DNA of 64,000 nucleotides from Rhynchopus sp. YZ270_cl-10 (taxonomy: Eukaryota > Euglenozoa > Diplonemea > Diplonemida > Diplonemidae). Below the pieces are notes generated by a model, which was not told the DNA's origin, made no database searches, and was given only the letters and a program-made list of their open reading frames with translations. Below, in pieces: positions 27,296-39,900 of the stretch. The translations under genes were made by a program, and so were the position numbers. The stretch covers positions 1 to 64,000 of the forward strand of contig OZ037865.1 in the NCBI GenBank assembly GCA_964035575.1. Reading direction: 5' to 3'. How positions within the stretch are numbered: position 1 is the first letter of the stretch; each line of letters begins with the position of its first letter.

Positions 27296-29475
27296 CTAAT
27301 TATTACGGGTTTGCGGGGTCGTAAATGGGGAGTCTCCCAAGTGCCAAGTTTGCGTCGTCCGAGCAAGTCTGATGTGATTCTCCGGTAGACTGCTGCCGAG
27401 AAACGGGGTGATGTTTTGGGTTCAGTGTGGTTGACAAGTGTTTAATACCTAAAATGTGTGTGGCAGTTTTATACAGCCAGTAGGTATCCAGTTATTACGG
27501 GTTTGAGGGGTCGTAAACGGTCGCTTCCCAGGGTCACTTGGAATAGACAGACCTTGCATATCTGACATGATTCTCTGATAGAGTGGGGCCCAAAAACGAC
27601 GTGGCGTACCGGGTGTGCCAGTCCTGGGCATCTGGCGATATTTAAAAATTGAAAATGGATATAAATACCCTATGCTACCGTGTACTATGTATAAAATAGC
27701 CGTGAAATTTCGCCACATTTAACCACAACTACTCAAAACATCAAATCTGTTGCTTTAATGGACTCAGAGAGCATTTTTATAACCTGGACATGGGGGTCAG
27801 ATTCCATGTTAGAGCACCTAAAATTTTGTCAAAAAGAAAATTTCCACTATTTGTGCCTCTCTGTATCTAATTATTACGGGTTTGCGGGGTCGTAAATGGG
27901 GAGTCTCCCAAGTGCCAAGTTTGCGTCGTCCGAGCAAGTCTGATGTGATTCTCCGGTAGACTGCTGCCGAGAAACGGGGTGATGTTTTGGGTTCAGTGTG
28001 GTTGACAAGTGTTTAATACCTAAAATGTGTGTGGCAGTTTTATACAGCCAGTAGGTATCCAGTTATTACGGGTTTGAGGGGTCGTAAACGGTCGCTTCCC
28101 AGGGTCACTTGGAATAGACAGACCTTGCATATCTGACATGATTCTCTGATAGAGTGGGGCCCAAAAACGACGTGGCGTACCGGGTGTGCCAGTCCTGGGC
28201 ATCTGGCGATATTTAAAAATTGAAAATGGATATAAATACCCTATGCTACCGTGTACTATGTATAAAATAGCCGTGAAATTTCGCCACATTTAACCACAAC
28301 TACTCAAAACATCAAATCTGTTGCTTTAATGGACTCAGAGAGCATTTTTATAACCTGGACATGGGGGTCAGATTCCATGTTAGAGCACCTAAAATTTTGT
28401 CAAAAAGAAAATTTCCACTATTTGTGCCTCTCTGTATCTAATTATTACGGGTTTGCGGGGTCGTAAATGGGGAGTCTCCCAAGTGCCAAGTTTGCGTCGT
28501 CCGAGCAAGTCTGATGTGATTCTCCGGTAGACTGCTGCCGAGAAACGGGGTGATGTTTTGGGTTCAGTGTGGTTGACAAGTGTTTAATACCTAAAATGTG
28601 TGTGGCAGTTTTATACAGCCAGTAGGTATCCAGTTATTACGGGTTTGAGGGGTCGTAAACGGTCGCTTCCCAGGGTCACTTGGAATAGACAGACCTTGCA
28701 TATCTGACATGATTCTCTGATAGAGTGGGGCCCAAAAACGACGTGGCGTACCGGGTGTGCCAGTCCTGGGCATCTGGCGATATTTAAAAATTGAAAATGG
28801 ATATAAATACCCTATGCTACCGTGTACTATGTATAAAATAGCCGTGAAATTTCGCCACATTTAACCACAACTACTCAAAACATCAAATCTGTTGCTTTAA
28901 TGGACTCAGAGAGCATTTTTATAACCTGGACATGGGGGTCAGATTCCATGTTAGAGCACCTAAAATTTTGTCAAAAAGAAAATTTCCACTATTTGTGCCT
29001 CTCTGTATCTAATTATTACGGGTTTGCGGGGTCGTAAATGGGGAGTCTCCCAAGTGCCAAGTTTGCGTCGTCCGAGCAAGTCTGATGTGATTCTCCGGTA
29101 GACTGCTGCCGAGAAACGGGGTGATGTTTTGGGTTCAGTGTGGTTGACAAGTGTTTAATACCTAAAATGTGTGTGGCAGTTTTATACAGCCAGTAGGTAT
29201 CCAGTTATTACGGGTTTGAGGGGTCGTAAACGGTCGCTTCCCAGGGTCACTTGGAATAGACAGACCTTGCATATCTGACATGATTCTCTGATAGAGTGGG
29301 GCCCAAAAACGACGTGGCGTACCGGGTGTGCCAGTCCTGGGCATCTGGCGATATTTAAAAATTGAAAATGGATATAAATACCCTATGCTACCGTGTACTA
29401 TGTATAAAATAGCCGTGAAATTTCGCCACATTTAACCACAACTACTCAAAACATCAAATCTGTTGCTTTAATGGA
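27296..29475. repeat. 571-bp tandem repeat, three full copies and one partial
   Basis: Units start at 27296, 27867, 28438 and 29009; the last is cut at 29475 after 467 bp. Copies look identical. Each unit contains two related half-blocks: TTATTACGGGTTTGCGGGGTCGTAAATGG and, about 190 bp later, TTATTACGGGTTTGAGGGGTCGTAAACGG in broken form, plus GATATAAATACC. The repeated 89-residue reverse frame is a by-product. Found only in the right half of the palindrome. Confidence 0.97.
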
Positions 29476-29606
29476 CTTTCGACCGAGCGCACCCACCCCG
29501 CGCAGCGGGGTGGGGGCGCGAGGGAGAGCGGAGCGAGCCTTTACGCGCAGCGTGAAGGCGAGCGGAGCACGGGGGGTCTGGGGGGGCAGTGCTCCCCCAG
29601 AAAAAT
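29476..29606. other. GC-rich block of three successive hairpins
   Basis: CCCACCCCG-cgcag-CGGGGTGGG (29492-29514), then CCTTTACG-cgcag-CGTGAAGG, then CTGGGGG-nine bases-CCCCCAG near 29579-29601. The block starts exactly where the 571-bp array is truncated. It could be the end of a mobile element; no gene is visible. Confidence 0.6.
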
Positions 29607-30225
29607 TTTTGAAGTTTGGGAGTCCTGATTTGAGATTATTTTGTAGATTTACATGTGTTTTTGGGTGAGGGAATGCTCGAGAAAGAGAACACTTCATCAG
29701 TGCCGAGAAGGTGGAAGTGGTGGGAAATTGGTGGATAAAGGGCCTCCTCGAGATGGTAGATAGAGAGATGTGGGAGATATGTGCGGATCTTACTGTCATA
29801 AGAGATGTGTCGAGCAAGAGAAACATATGGTAGAGGAACAATATGATATTACAATGGGGGATGCTCACCAGCATGTCACGTGCTTTTATGTTTGGTTACT
29901 GTGTTCGTGATATTCGTGTCGAGCTATGTACGCTCACAAGCACACACATATGTAAGATGCCGTCTATGTTTACATGCATGAGTAAGTGCACAAACATACA
30001 TGAGTCATTGCCTTCAGAGATACAGGGATTCAAAACTGAAATATACGAATTATAAGTATGTCGGAGCTACATATCTTTAAAACGACTTCATCCTGCCATG
30101 TATTCTAACATTCTAACATTCTTCCAAATATTATTTCCTGAACAAATTAGCTTCACACCCATACCATTAAATATACTTCCGAGCTTTCTTCACAGCTGAA
30201 TTATTTCAGCAGAATATCTCTCAAA
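29607..30225. other. No recognised gene
   Basis: AT-rich unique-looking sequence. Open frames of 65-142 residues have no recognisable motifs. Confidence 0.4.
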
Positions 30226-31280
30226 TACCAGCTGGGCACATTAAAGTGAGCTTGAAAAACTTTTTGAACATGCATCAGTATTTACATGATTTTGGTGTTT
30301 TGTGTGGACCAGAAAACCACCATATTATTAGCACTGGTGTAACTTTTCGTGATTACTTCTCACATATGAGTGATATTGTGTCTCAGAGCCAAATAGCTTC
30401 ACAAGCACAGAATCAGTCTGTTATGTGGCAGCAGTCAACATTAGCTGCAGAGCAAAATATCCTCAACAACACGAACCTGCTATATTTAGCAGAATTTTTT
30501 CTAATCAGTAGCTAAATGTGACTAAAGGCTGCTACACTTCAGGGAGCTTTATTGTAATCTAATACTATAAGTATCAGTCATTCCAACAGCAAATAATTCT
30601 CAGAAGAGCAACCTGCCTCTAACCCACACCATCCGGCGTCATTTTGCATGACATTCATTGCCCTTTCATGTTGACCATTCATAATATTGAATGCAGTTTG
30701 TGCCAGCGTTTGCGGAATATTACATCTTATGAAGACAGTTAAACACGTTCGTGGAGTAGCCATATGCCTCACTACCAAACCATCCTGCCACATTTTAGCA
30801 AGCTTATTTCCGTAATCTTTTTGGGTTTGCGGCCACACCAGTCTATTGCAGTCAATATTCTCTGCGGAGCCAAATAGCCTCTCAACTACACAAACCTGCT
30901 GTTTTAAGCATTATTTATTCAAATCAGTTGTTATTAGCGCCCAAATCCTGCCATAAATAATCTGCAGACCAAAATACCTCTAAACCATACCATCTTGCTA
31001 CAGTTTATGACACGTTCCTATAAATTGCGGAATAATAATATATTACTCTGTACATAGTAATCACTCATGCCAGCAGTATTCACGGCGGAGCAAAATGCCT
31101 CATACCCACCCCATCATGCCTCATGCATGCTTTTCAGTGGCATTCAGCTTTGCCATTAAATTTTAGGTTACATTACGTGTTTACATATCATTACTCATAC
31201 CTTAATCGCATCAACACAAAATAGTGGTGTAGCCTCATAACCACACCAGCCGGCCACATATTAGCGAGCTTCCTTCTTGT
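30226..31280. repeat. Highly diverged tandem repeats of roughly 180 bp
   Basis: Recurring phrases are GGAGC(A)AAATAGCCTC, CATACCACC..CTGCCACATATTAGC and TGGCAGTATTCACGG-like words. The last unit ends in CTTCCTTCTTGTGCGGG, resembling the end of arm B (CTCACTTCTCGTGCGGG), just before the octamer array. Confidence 0.5.
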
Positions 31281-31606
31281 GCGGGTTTGCGGGTTTGCGG
31301 GTTTGCGGGTTTGCGGGTTTGCGGGTTTGCGGGTTTGCGGGTTTGCGGGTTTGCGGGTTTGCGGGTTTGCGGGTTTGCGGGTTTGCGGGTTTGCGGGTTT
31401 ACGGGTTTGCGGGTTTGCGGGTTTGCGGGTTTGCGGGTTTGCGGGTTTGCGGGTTTGCGGGTTTGCGGGTTTGCGGGTTTACGGGTTTGCGGGTTTGCGG
31501 GTTTGCGGGTTTGCGGGTTTGCGGGTTTGCGGGTTTGCGGGTTTGCGGGTTTGCGGGTTTGCGGGTTTGCGGGTTTGCGGGTTTGCGGGTTTGCGGGTTT
31601 GCGGGT
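31281..31606 (+). repeat. (GGGTTTGC)n octamer array before arm A'
   Basis: About 41 units with two GTTTACGGG variants about 80 bp apart, matching the left array. The G-rich strand reads into arm A'. Confidence 0.97.
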
Positions 31607-32187
31607 ACTCTTCCCTGCGCCATACAGGGGAGAGACAAAACAATACAAGAAGTATGTGACAATCATCGCAAGTGCTCATGCTGCACATGCCCAACCTATG
31701 TCATCATCCAGCTTTGGTCTTGTGCCGAAGAAAACAATCTTCAACACGAATGCACTCAAAAACAGATCCTGTGTAGAGTACAGTCTTGCCCTTGTTTGTT
31801 CCACCTATCGGCTGCACAGATGTCTACAGGGAGGCACATTGGTGGTGGTAGTTCTGGTGTGTTAGCTTTACGTGGTGTCTTTATGTTACCACCCCAACAC
31901 GCTTCCCTGTTGACATAGCTTTGTGACACGACTGGGAGAAAAGGAGGTATTCTTGCGCTCGGGATAATTCCATAAGCAATGACCAAATAGGGACGCTGTG
32001 GAGAGATTGCTGGTTGAAAACTACCCAATTCCCGCCATGGGCCGCTTCGGCGTTGCCACATTGGCAATTTGTGTAGCTGCTTCGGCGGCCTTGTTTTTAA
32101 TAAGATTGATCATCACCATGCTTCCTGTACATGGGTGTGTAATCTGCTTGCCTTGTTGTTTCCTAGTAAGATTGATAACCACCATTC

Positions 32188-32232
32188 TTCCCTGTACATG
32201 GGTGTCGAATTCGGTATGGACTAAAAAGAGGT
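32188..32232 (+). promoter_or_regulatory. SL/U2-type promoter element (U2, right copy)
   Basis: TTCCCTGTACATGGGTGTCG begins 45-46 bp before U2, followed by ACTAAAAAGAGGTC next to the start, comparable to the GAGAAAAAGGGC block of SL genes. A second TTCCTGTACATGGGTG lies near 32121. Confidence 0.68.
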
Positions 32233-32420
32233 CATACCTTCTCGGCCTTTTGGCTAAGATCAAGTGTATTATCTGTTCTTATCAGCTTAATATCTGATAC
32301 AGTGCCTTGTGCACTGATGATATTAACGCAATTTCTCATTGGGGTGACGGGTCGCCAGGGCAACCTGGTCCGTTCACACATGTTGCCCTGGAGCTGCACA
32401 ACATCCAGGAGTGGCATACC
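32233..32420 (+). ncRNA. U2: U2 snRNA (right copy)
   Basis: Mirror of the left U2, here on the forward strand: ATACCTTCTCGGCC at 32234, the conserved CTTTTGGCTAAGATCAAGTG, and the altered branch-site segment GTATTA. The 3' part has GGGTGACGGGTCGCC and a terminal stem-loop with CCTGGAG/ATCCAGG, ending GCATACCC before a T run. Confidence 0.95.
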
Positions 32421-32461
32421 CTCTTTTTTAACAAAACAAAAACAAACACACACAAAGGCAA

Positions 32462-32630
32462 CATACCATACATACCATACATACCATACATACCATACAT
32501 ACCATACATACCATACATACCATACATACCATACATACCATACATACCATACATACCATACATACCATACATACCATACATACCATACATACCATGCATA
32601 CCATACATACCATACATACCATACATACAC
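32462..32630. repeat. 9-bp satellite (CATACATAC)n, right copy
   Basis: Mirror of 13346-13514 with the same single variant unit. Confidence 0.97.
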
Positions 32631-32848
32631 AGTGGTTACCGCTGTGATGTGGGTTATTAAAAACAGAGGTCGGAGCGAGCCTCTCAATGTCAGAGGCTTC
32701 AAAGCATTTCACGAGAAAACTCGCCCCTGTCATTCTTCATCACTTTTGCTTGACAGAACGCTCCCCACAAGGAAGCCTGTAAAAGGTGATGATTTTTTAG
32801 GCAATGACACAGACACAGGGGGGGTGCTGGGTGGGGAAATATAAAAAA

Positions 32849-33176
32849 GGGTGCTTGCGTTGTGTGCTGGATCGGGACCACCAGTAAACTGGCAGCCCCA
32901 CATCCAGTTCTAATATTTGAAGTGTGAAATAGAACGCAGTCAGAATTAGTGTTACACGCTAATGTAAGAATAATATCATCATGGGTAATATTCTGTACGA
33001 TTGTACGGGATTTACATCATATGAGAGTAGTTCCGCCTTTGGGCCACATCAGGCCCAACAGCAGGACCGCATCATAAAAATTGTAAAGAATTTTCTTAAA
33101 TAGAAAGGTCTTTTCAAGTTTTAGCTGTTGCTGAACGAGTTGTTTGGTTTCGAAGTAGCACACTAACTTAGCACCC
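32849..33176 (-). ncRNA. Unidentified ~328-nt structured RNA, copy 1 mirror
   Basis: Same gene as 12800-13127 on the reverse strand, with its promoter block (ending CTGACCCA on the reverse strand) at 33200-33233. No differences seen. Confidence 0.78.
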
Positions 33177-33297
33177 AAACATAGGGAGAGTATGGGAAAA
33201 CAAGACAGGGTTGTCTTGTTGGAGGTGGGTCAGGGTGACACACACTTTGTACATGCATCATATGTGTGAATGTTTTTTCTCATGGTGACGTAAAAAA

Positions 33298-33410
33298 GGC
33301 CAGTCTCTTTCGAGGCTGGCCATGTTTGACAAAGTTGTGTGAGAAGAATATAATCTTCATGCTTCCATACCAATGAAGTACAGAAACTGTAGCTTTAGAA
33401 ATCGTTGGTT
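33298..33410 (-). ncRNA. SL RNA gene 5, right copy
   Basis: Mirror of 12566-12678, promoter included; same exon, donor, hairpin and T run. Confidence 0.9.
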
Positions 33411-33574
33411 GCCCTTTTTCTTAACATTGCTCTAAGCACCAACATGTACTGGTAAACATGCCACTTGTGGTGAATAATGTGGGTAGGAATGGTCTGGGCA
33501 ACGTGGTGGGGTGTATCAACAACACATGTGTATGGTGATGTGGAAACAATGTTCACATGGAAAAATGTAAAAAA

Positions 33575-33887
33575 GAAACGCTTCTCCAGTTCAAGCCATT
33601 GAGTTGGAAACACCCTCACTCTGCTCTGTGCTGCGATCCTTGAACTGTCCACTGCAGGAGTTATGAGCTGCTCTGTGAGACCAGCCTGGCCCGGTTCACC
33701 CCATTTCACTCTGATTGTTGCCCTGGTTTACACCAAGGCCGCAAACAGGACAGTAGACTAACACGGACAACACATCAACACAGAAGTTGAAGGTGCCTTT
33801 GGTCCACCTCAAAGAGTGCCCAGTTCTGGAGAAGCTTGCCCCCCCAGAAGCTAGGGGTTTCAGGATGCAGCCAACACATCCCGGCTC
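33575..33887 (-). ncRNA. 7SL (SRP) RNA, right copy
   Basis: Mirror of 12089-12401. Its promoter block is at 33911-33944, again at -57. Confidence 0.88.
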
Positions 33888-34041
33888 AATAGATACCATA
33901 TTGTCGGAATACAAGACAGGGTTGTCTAGTTGGAGGTGGGTCAGGTCAAAAACGTGGTTTTGAAGATCCTCACTTCTTGTGTGTGTTTTTTTTTTTGCTT
34001 TGCACAAAGACACACAAAGACAATCATGCTAACGTAAAAAA

Positions 34042-34153
34042 GGCCAGTCTCTTTCGAAACCGGCCATGTTTTGACAAAGTTGTGTGAGAAGAGTAATCTT
34101 CATGCTTCCATACCAATGAAGTACAGAAACTGTAGCTTTAGAAATCGTTGGTT
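34042..34153 (-). ncRNA. SL RNA gene 4, right copy
   Basis: Mirror of 11823-11934, with the G.U-rich terminal hairpin and the same upstream element. Confidence 0.92.
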
Positions 34154-34376
34154 GCTCTTTTTCTCTACACAGCTTTCGACATGTATATGCTCAGGGAAGC
34201 ATGCCAGTAGCATAAACCATATGGTCGTTTTTTGAAACCAATATTTCAATGGGTTACTGCAGCCTGCCACTTGCCACCTGTGGGTGATGGGTATGTCTGC
34301 ACATATGTGTTGGTCTGGGAAGCATGAAGAAGACACCAGTGTAAAAAATACGTGTGATCCGGGGGACAAAAAAAAA

Positions 34377-34477
34377 GTTGATACTTTCTCGATTAATGCG
34401 TGTCATCCTTGCGCAGGGACCATGCTAATCTTCTCTGTATCGATCCAATTTTAACGGATGTCCCATTTCTGGGGTCC
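34377..34477 (-). ncRNA. U6: U6 snRNA, right copy
   Basis: Mirror of 11499-11599: ACAGAGAAGATTAGCATGG on the reverse strand, T run at the 3' end, promoter block at 34500-34534. Confidence 0.96.
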
Positions 34478-34620
34478 AGTATATATGCACAAGGTGGTTG
34501 ACAAGACAGGGGCCCCTTGTTGGAGTTGGGTCAGGGTCTGAATGTGGTTCTAAACTTCTGCTGTTGTTGTGTGGGTTTTTTTGCTTCTTGTGCACAAGAC
34601 GATCGTGTTAACGTAAAAAA

Positions 34621-34732
34621 GGCCAGTCTCTTTCGAAACTGGCCATGTTTTGACAAAGTTGTGTGAGAAGAATAATCTTCATGCTTCCATACCAATGAAG
34701 TACAGAAACTGTAGCTTTAGAAATCGTTGGTT
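34621..34732 (-). ncRNA. SL RNA gene 3, right copy
   Basis: Mirror of 11244-11355 with its upstream element at 34733-34777. Confidence 0.93.
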
Positions 34733-35039
34733 GCCCTTTTTCTCTACAATGTTCTAAGTGCCAACATGTTCTGGGAATCATGCCATATGTATCATTATTA
34801 TGGTGGGTTTTTTTTCTAACATAGCCGTAGAGTGGCTTATAAACATACCTAAGGATGCCCAATGTGCTCGAAAGTCCAAAAATCTTGGGAATACGGGATA
34901 TTTGGGCTCATTTGAGTCAATTGCGTGGTCGTACAATTTAATCTGAGCATTACACATATCCTAATCACCAAAATATTCGAAGAACATGGGAATCATGTGT
35001 GTTTTTTGGGTTTGCACAAGGTGATGTTAACGTAAAAAA

Positions 35040-35151
35040 GGCCAGTCTCTTTCGAAACTGGCCATGTTTTGACAAAGTTGTGTGAAGAATATAATCTTCA
35101 TGCTTCCATACCAATGAAGTACAGAAACTGTAGCTTTAGAAATCGTTGGTT
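35040..35151 (-). ncRNA. SL RNA gene 2, right copy
   Basis: Mirror of 10825-10936 with its upstream element at 35152-35196. Confidence 0.93.
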
Positions 35152-36038
35152 GCCCTTTTTCTCTACAATGTTCTAGGTACCCACTTGTTCTGGGAAGCCT
35201 TCTGCCAATGTCTATAATACGGTTGCTTTTTCGTACCTGACATCTTGGTCACTGTGAAGGTTCTACATAAAAATATCCTTAAGTGTGATCCTACAGAAGG
35301 ATATTCGACAGAGTCAACAGTGGCTTCTGAAGGGGAACAAGTGTCACAAATATGGTTTTGCAGGCGATATAAAAGAAGGATTATATTTTGTGCAACCAAA
35401 TATCAGCCTTTTTGTTTTCGGCTAGCCAACTCTGCAACCAATTCAGAAATCATGAGAGATGATTTCTGCAACCGATTCCAAAATCATGCGATATGATTTC
35501 TGATGTTATGCAAACGTGACCATGACATTAAAATTTCTACAATTAGGAAATCATCGGTATGGTTTTCAAGGTTGTGTAAATCGCGAACGTGACACTAAAG
35601 AATCTCTGTTCACTTGATCTCTTAACGATGCTACGACTTGACGGTAGCTCGCTTCTTGAACTCTGATTCTACTTATTGTGTCCATACGGTTTTGCCCTAG
35701 GTGGTAGAGACTAGCCAACCCCCCCCTCTCCCCTCCCATCTCCCTCAGAGAAAAAGAAAGCCTCCCCTCTTGTTTCCCGGTTGGGCTTCCCTCGCCCCGT
35801 CCTGTTCGTCCTGTTCACGCTGGTGTCTGTTTCGTCCGTCTGTTTTGTGTTATCCGCGTGCACTCTTTTGTGTGGCTGAATAAGCCCACGAGGCTTGGGT
35901 TCATCTTTAGATAGGTACTTGTGCTTTCATCGTGCTGGCATCGTACGTGGGTCAGCGGGAGGTGTCTGCATCATTAACTTCACTTTTAGATCTTGAATTG
36001 TTTATACGTATGGCTATATACACAAGTACTCTGACCCA

Positions 36039-36900
36039 TTCTTCTACTGCTACAAATAACCACTCTTGCACTAGGTCTGCCTGAGTGAGCATCTGGTTTA
36101 GATCACTGGATGACTACTGCTACTGCTACTGCTACAAATAACCACTCTTGCACTAGGTCTGCCTGAGTGAGCCTGGTTTAGATCACCGGATGACTACTGC
36201 TACTGCTACTGCTACAATAACCACTCTTGCACTAGGTCTGCCTGAGTGAGCCTGGTTTAGATCACTGGATGACTATTGCTACCGCTACTGCTACAAATAA
36301 CCACTCTTGCACTAGGTCTGCCTGAGTGAGCATCTGGTTTAGATCACTGGATGACTACTGCTACTGCTACTGCTACAAATAACCACTCTTGCACTAGGTC
36401 TGCCTGAGTGAGCATCTGGTTTAGATCACTGGATGACTACTGCTACTGCTACTGCTACAAATAACCACTCTTGCACTAGGTCTGCCTGAGTGAGCATCTG
36501 GTTTAGATCACTGGATGACTACTGCTACTGCTACTGCTACAAATAACCACTCTTGCACTAGGTCTGCCTGAGTGAGCATCTGGTTTAGATCACTGGATGA
36601 CTACTGCTACCGCTACTGCTACAAATAACCACTCTTGCACTAGGTCTGCCTGAGTGAGCCTGGTTTAGATCACTGGATGACTATTGCTACCGCTACTGCT
36701 ACAAATAACCACTCTTGCACTAGGTCTGCCTGAGTGAGCATCTGGTTTAGATCACTGGATGACTACTGCTACTGCTACTGCTACAATAACCACTCTTGCA
36801 CTAGGTCTGCCTGAGTGAGCATCTGGTTTAGATCACTGGATGACTACTGCTACTGCTACTGCTACTGCTATAACTAACCACTCTTGCACTAGGTCTGCCT
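36039..36900. repeat. ~80-bp minisatellite, right copy, about 10 units
   Basis: Mirror of 8917-9937 but two units shorter. The order of variant units also differs from the left copy, so the change is not a simple end truncation. Confidence 0.95.
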
Positions 36901-39900
36901 GGGTTTTCAGACACTTCCTCTCTGTTCGCATGACTGTCTGGGTGTTGCAGTACTGAAGTGGTGTGCCAAGGGAGCAGTCAGGCAGCATAGTGCCACCCAT
37001 GTCGCAGGTGTGGAACTCAGTGTGCTCCGGCAGCATGAGATAAGCTTTTATTGTTGTTTGTGCGTTTTCTGCCTGTGTGGACGCCTTGGGAGGTAAGACT
37101 AGCTGTGTGAATTCTCATTTTAAGGATGACTAAGCACGAGAGGCTTGGCTCTATCTTACACTCTTTTCTCTAATCTCATACTGTGCTGTTGCAGTGGTGT
37201 GTGATAGTGTGACCTCGGTTTTTCCTCAGGTGTCTGTTTGGGAGCTCTCACTTAATTTTTTTTTTTGAAGGTGTCTAGGCACGAGAGTCTGGCTTTTGCC
37301 TTTTCAATATTTTCTCTTTATCAATCAGTGCTGTTTCAGTGGTTTATAAGATTTTGTCTTCAGGTTTTCCTCACTGTGGTCTGACTCCCTGTGTTGACTA
37401 GAGCACCCTTACCTGTGCACTGCTGCATGGCTGGTTTGGGAATCAGTCACCTCCACACAATGGTCTGTCTGTCTGTATGAAGTTGTACCTTTCGCTGAGC
37501 TTAAAGGCGACTTTGCACGTGAGGCTGGGTTTGCCTTGCAAGCCGTTCTCTAACTCAGACTGATCTGTCTCAGTGGTTTGTGGTAGTGTGTCTTGAGTCT
37601 TTTCCCTCAGACGCTAGTACTGTTACTTACTGTTGATGCTGACCAAGCGTGAGAGTCCTGGCTCATCCGACTTACTCGTGTCTCAGTGATGTGGTGCTAG
37701 CTTCCTATCTGCTTGGTTTAAGGTAGCGTCCTTCCTCTTCTTCGTTCCCCTTCCTTTCATGCCTCATCTTGTTCGCCTCTTTCTCTCCAGTCTCTGTTAC
37801 GTCTGTCGGGTCTGTGGTATATGTGTGATGTGTTATCTTGTGTCGAAGGTGGAGATGTACGGGAGGAGTGCGTTCCTCTTATGATCTGTAGTGGTACACT
37901 GCCACGGGAGGGCTTTGTATTTCACGTCACGTTTATCACAGTCATGCAGTGCTGTTGGATTGGTTTGTGGACAGCTTGTGTGTGGTGTCTGCAGACTCCT
38001 CCTCTCGGTTTTCAATGTCTGCGTGTGAGTAGAGCTCTGACCGACCCGAGAGTGTGCTGGGTGGTTTTGAGTATCAAATTAGAGTGAATCTATTCGCATG
38101 GCTGCCTGCGTGTGATAGGAACTCTGACCTGCGAGGTTGTCTTGGTTGTTTGTAACAAGGTACTCTTCCTTCTTGGAGCTGTCGGAAACACTCCTGGTGT
38201 GGAGCGCCCCCCTTTTGTACAGTTTTGATTTCTCTGAGATGCATGGACGGACGTTCCTGTTATTCTGTCCCTGGCTGTCATGAGAAAACTGTTGCGCCGA
38301 GTACAATACCCCAGCAGCAACCTCAATCTAATCCACACAGTGCTGCAGTGTCTCGAAAAGTTCTCCAACAGCACATTCAATTTTGCAAGGCCCCCCTTGC
38401 GCATTCCCTGCCTGTCCATCAGGGTATACATGACTTCTATACCTACATGCCTGATGTATGAATAGAGGCTTTGCGGGTTTGCGGGTCTCGCAACGTTGTC
38501 GGTTCAGTCTTTCTCCTCCTGCGATGTCCGGTGTTACTCTTTTTCAAGTGTGATTGGTTTGTCGTCCCGCTCTCGCGGACCATCTTCGTACCCACGGACG
38601 TGGTGGGGTCCCTACAGCGTCGACCTTATGCGCCACCGCCCGCGACCCAGGCTGCGTGATAATGTGGGCACGGCGTCCGCCCCTGGGACCAGCAAGACTG
38701 CGTCTGCGACCGAGTGCTACTTCCCCAGCTACGACTTCATCTTCTCTGTACCTCGTGCGACGAGCACCACGACGATGCCGTAGGCGTGCACGACCTGCAG
38801 TGCCGCTGGGTTATGTCGCTTCGCCGCCAGTGACTGCGTCAGCCTAGAGTGGTGTATGGAACATCCACTGGCGCGTGACCAGCCACCTTGCAAGGTGGAC
38901 ACACGACACTCCAGGCCGTGGCTGTTTCATATCATCCTCCAGACGACCCGCCAGAGCGATCCTGACTACGGATGGAGGCAGCACGGACCTTGGCAGCGAC
39001 GCGTGCTGTTCTGGCCGATTTTTTTTTTTTTTTTTTTTTTTTTTTCCCGGTGGTCCGGGTTTTGAGTGTTTTTAGTGTTTTCTTTTTCCCAGAGAGGGTT
39101 GGGGGGAGGTGATCAGGGGTCTCAGGGACCTCGAATCAAAACAGAGGTGTCTTGACAAAAAAGGCTCAAAGGTGCAGAGGTCTGTTTAGCCTTACAGCAA
39201 ATCCTTTAAAAAAGGAAAGGCCTTGAGACATAACAAAAGATGGTGGGTACCTCTGTGTCACAATGTCTGGACATCGAATTACTCTGGCATGTTTAACGAC
39301 ACTAAGCTGAGACCGTGTACCGATGTCGTGTCTGTGTTTGGGACTGTGGTGCACCGCTTGGACTTCCGCACTTTCCGGGCCTACAACGGTGATGTGGCTG
39401 TGGTCGCTTGTGAGCCGGTGGAGGGCACTCCATGAATCTGATGCTGGGCGAGAATCCTTCTGTGCCGAATGCCTTCTGCGTGCCGAGCGGCAGGTCTGGG
39501 AAGCTGGTGGTGTGTTCAACGACGACTATCAATGTGGGCGTCGGCGGTGGTGGCTGGCTGTACGTGTGATATTGGGTGTGGCTCGACGCGTCGTACAGCT
39601 GCATGAGCTTGTGTGCGATACGCTAGACTTCAACGTTAAGTATGACACGAACCCTTGCCGCGCAGAGCTCTCCCTGACATCATGGTTCCGTCGTTCTCGT
39701 CCTTCTTCATCCCGATGAACTCCTCACCTGCGTTGGGATATGAAAGCCAGAGATCTGCGTTGGGGATTTCATTATCTCTGAAGCTTTCTGGATTTCTCAA
39801 ATTATCGTAGCGGTTCAGATCTCGAATTCCATCTGAAAGAATTCCAGTGACGAGATCAAAACACGCACGATTCTTCCCATCGCAGTTGAGCGATTCGGTA

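Noticed and set aside
29162-29431. 89-residue protein repeated four times at a 571-bp period
   Set aside because: It follows from identical tandem DNA; no domain, and the frame has no link to neighbouring genes.
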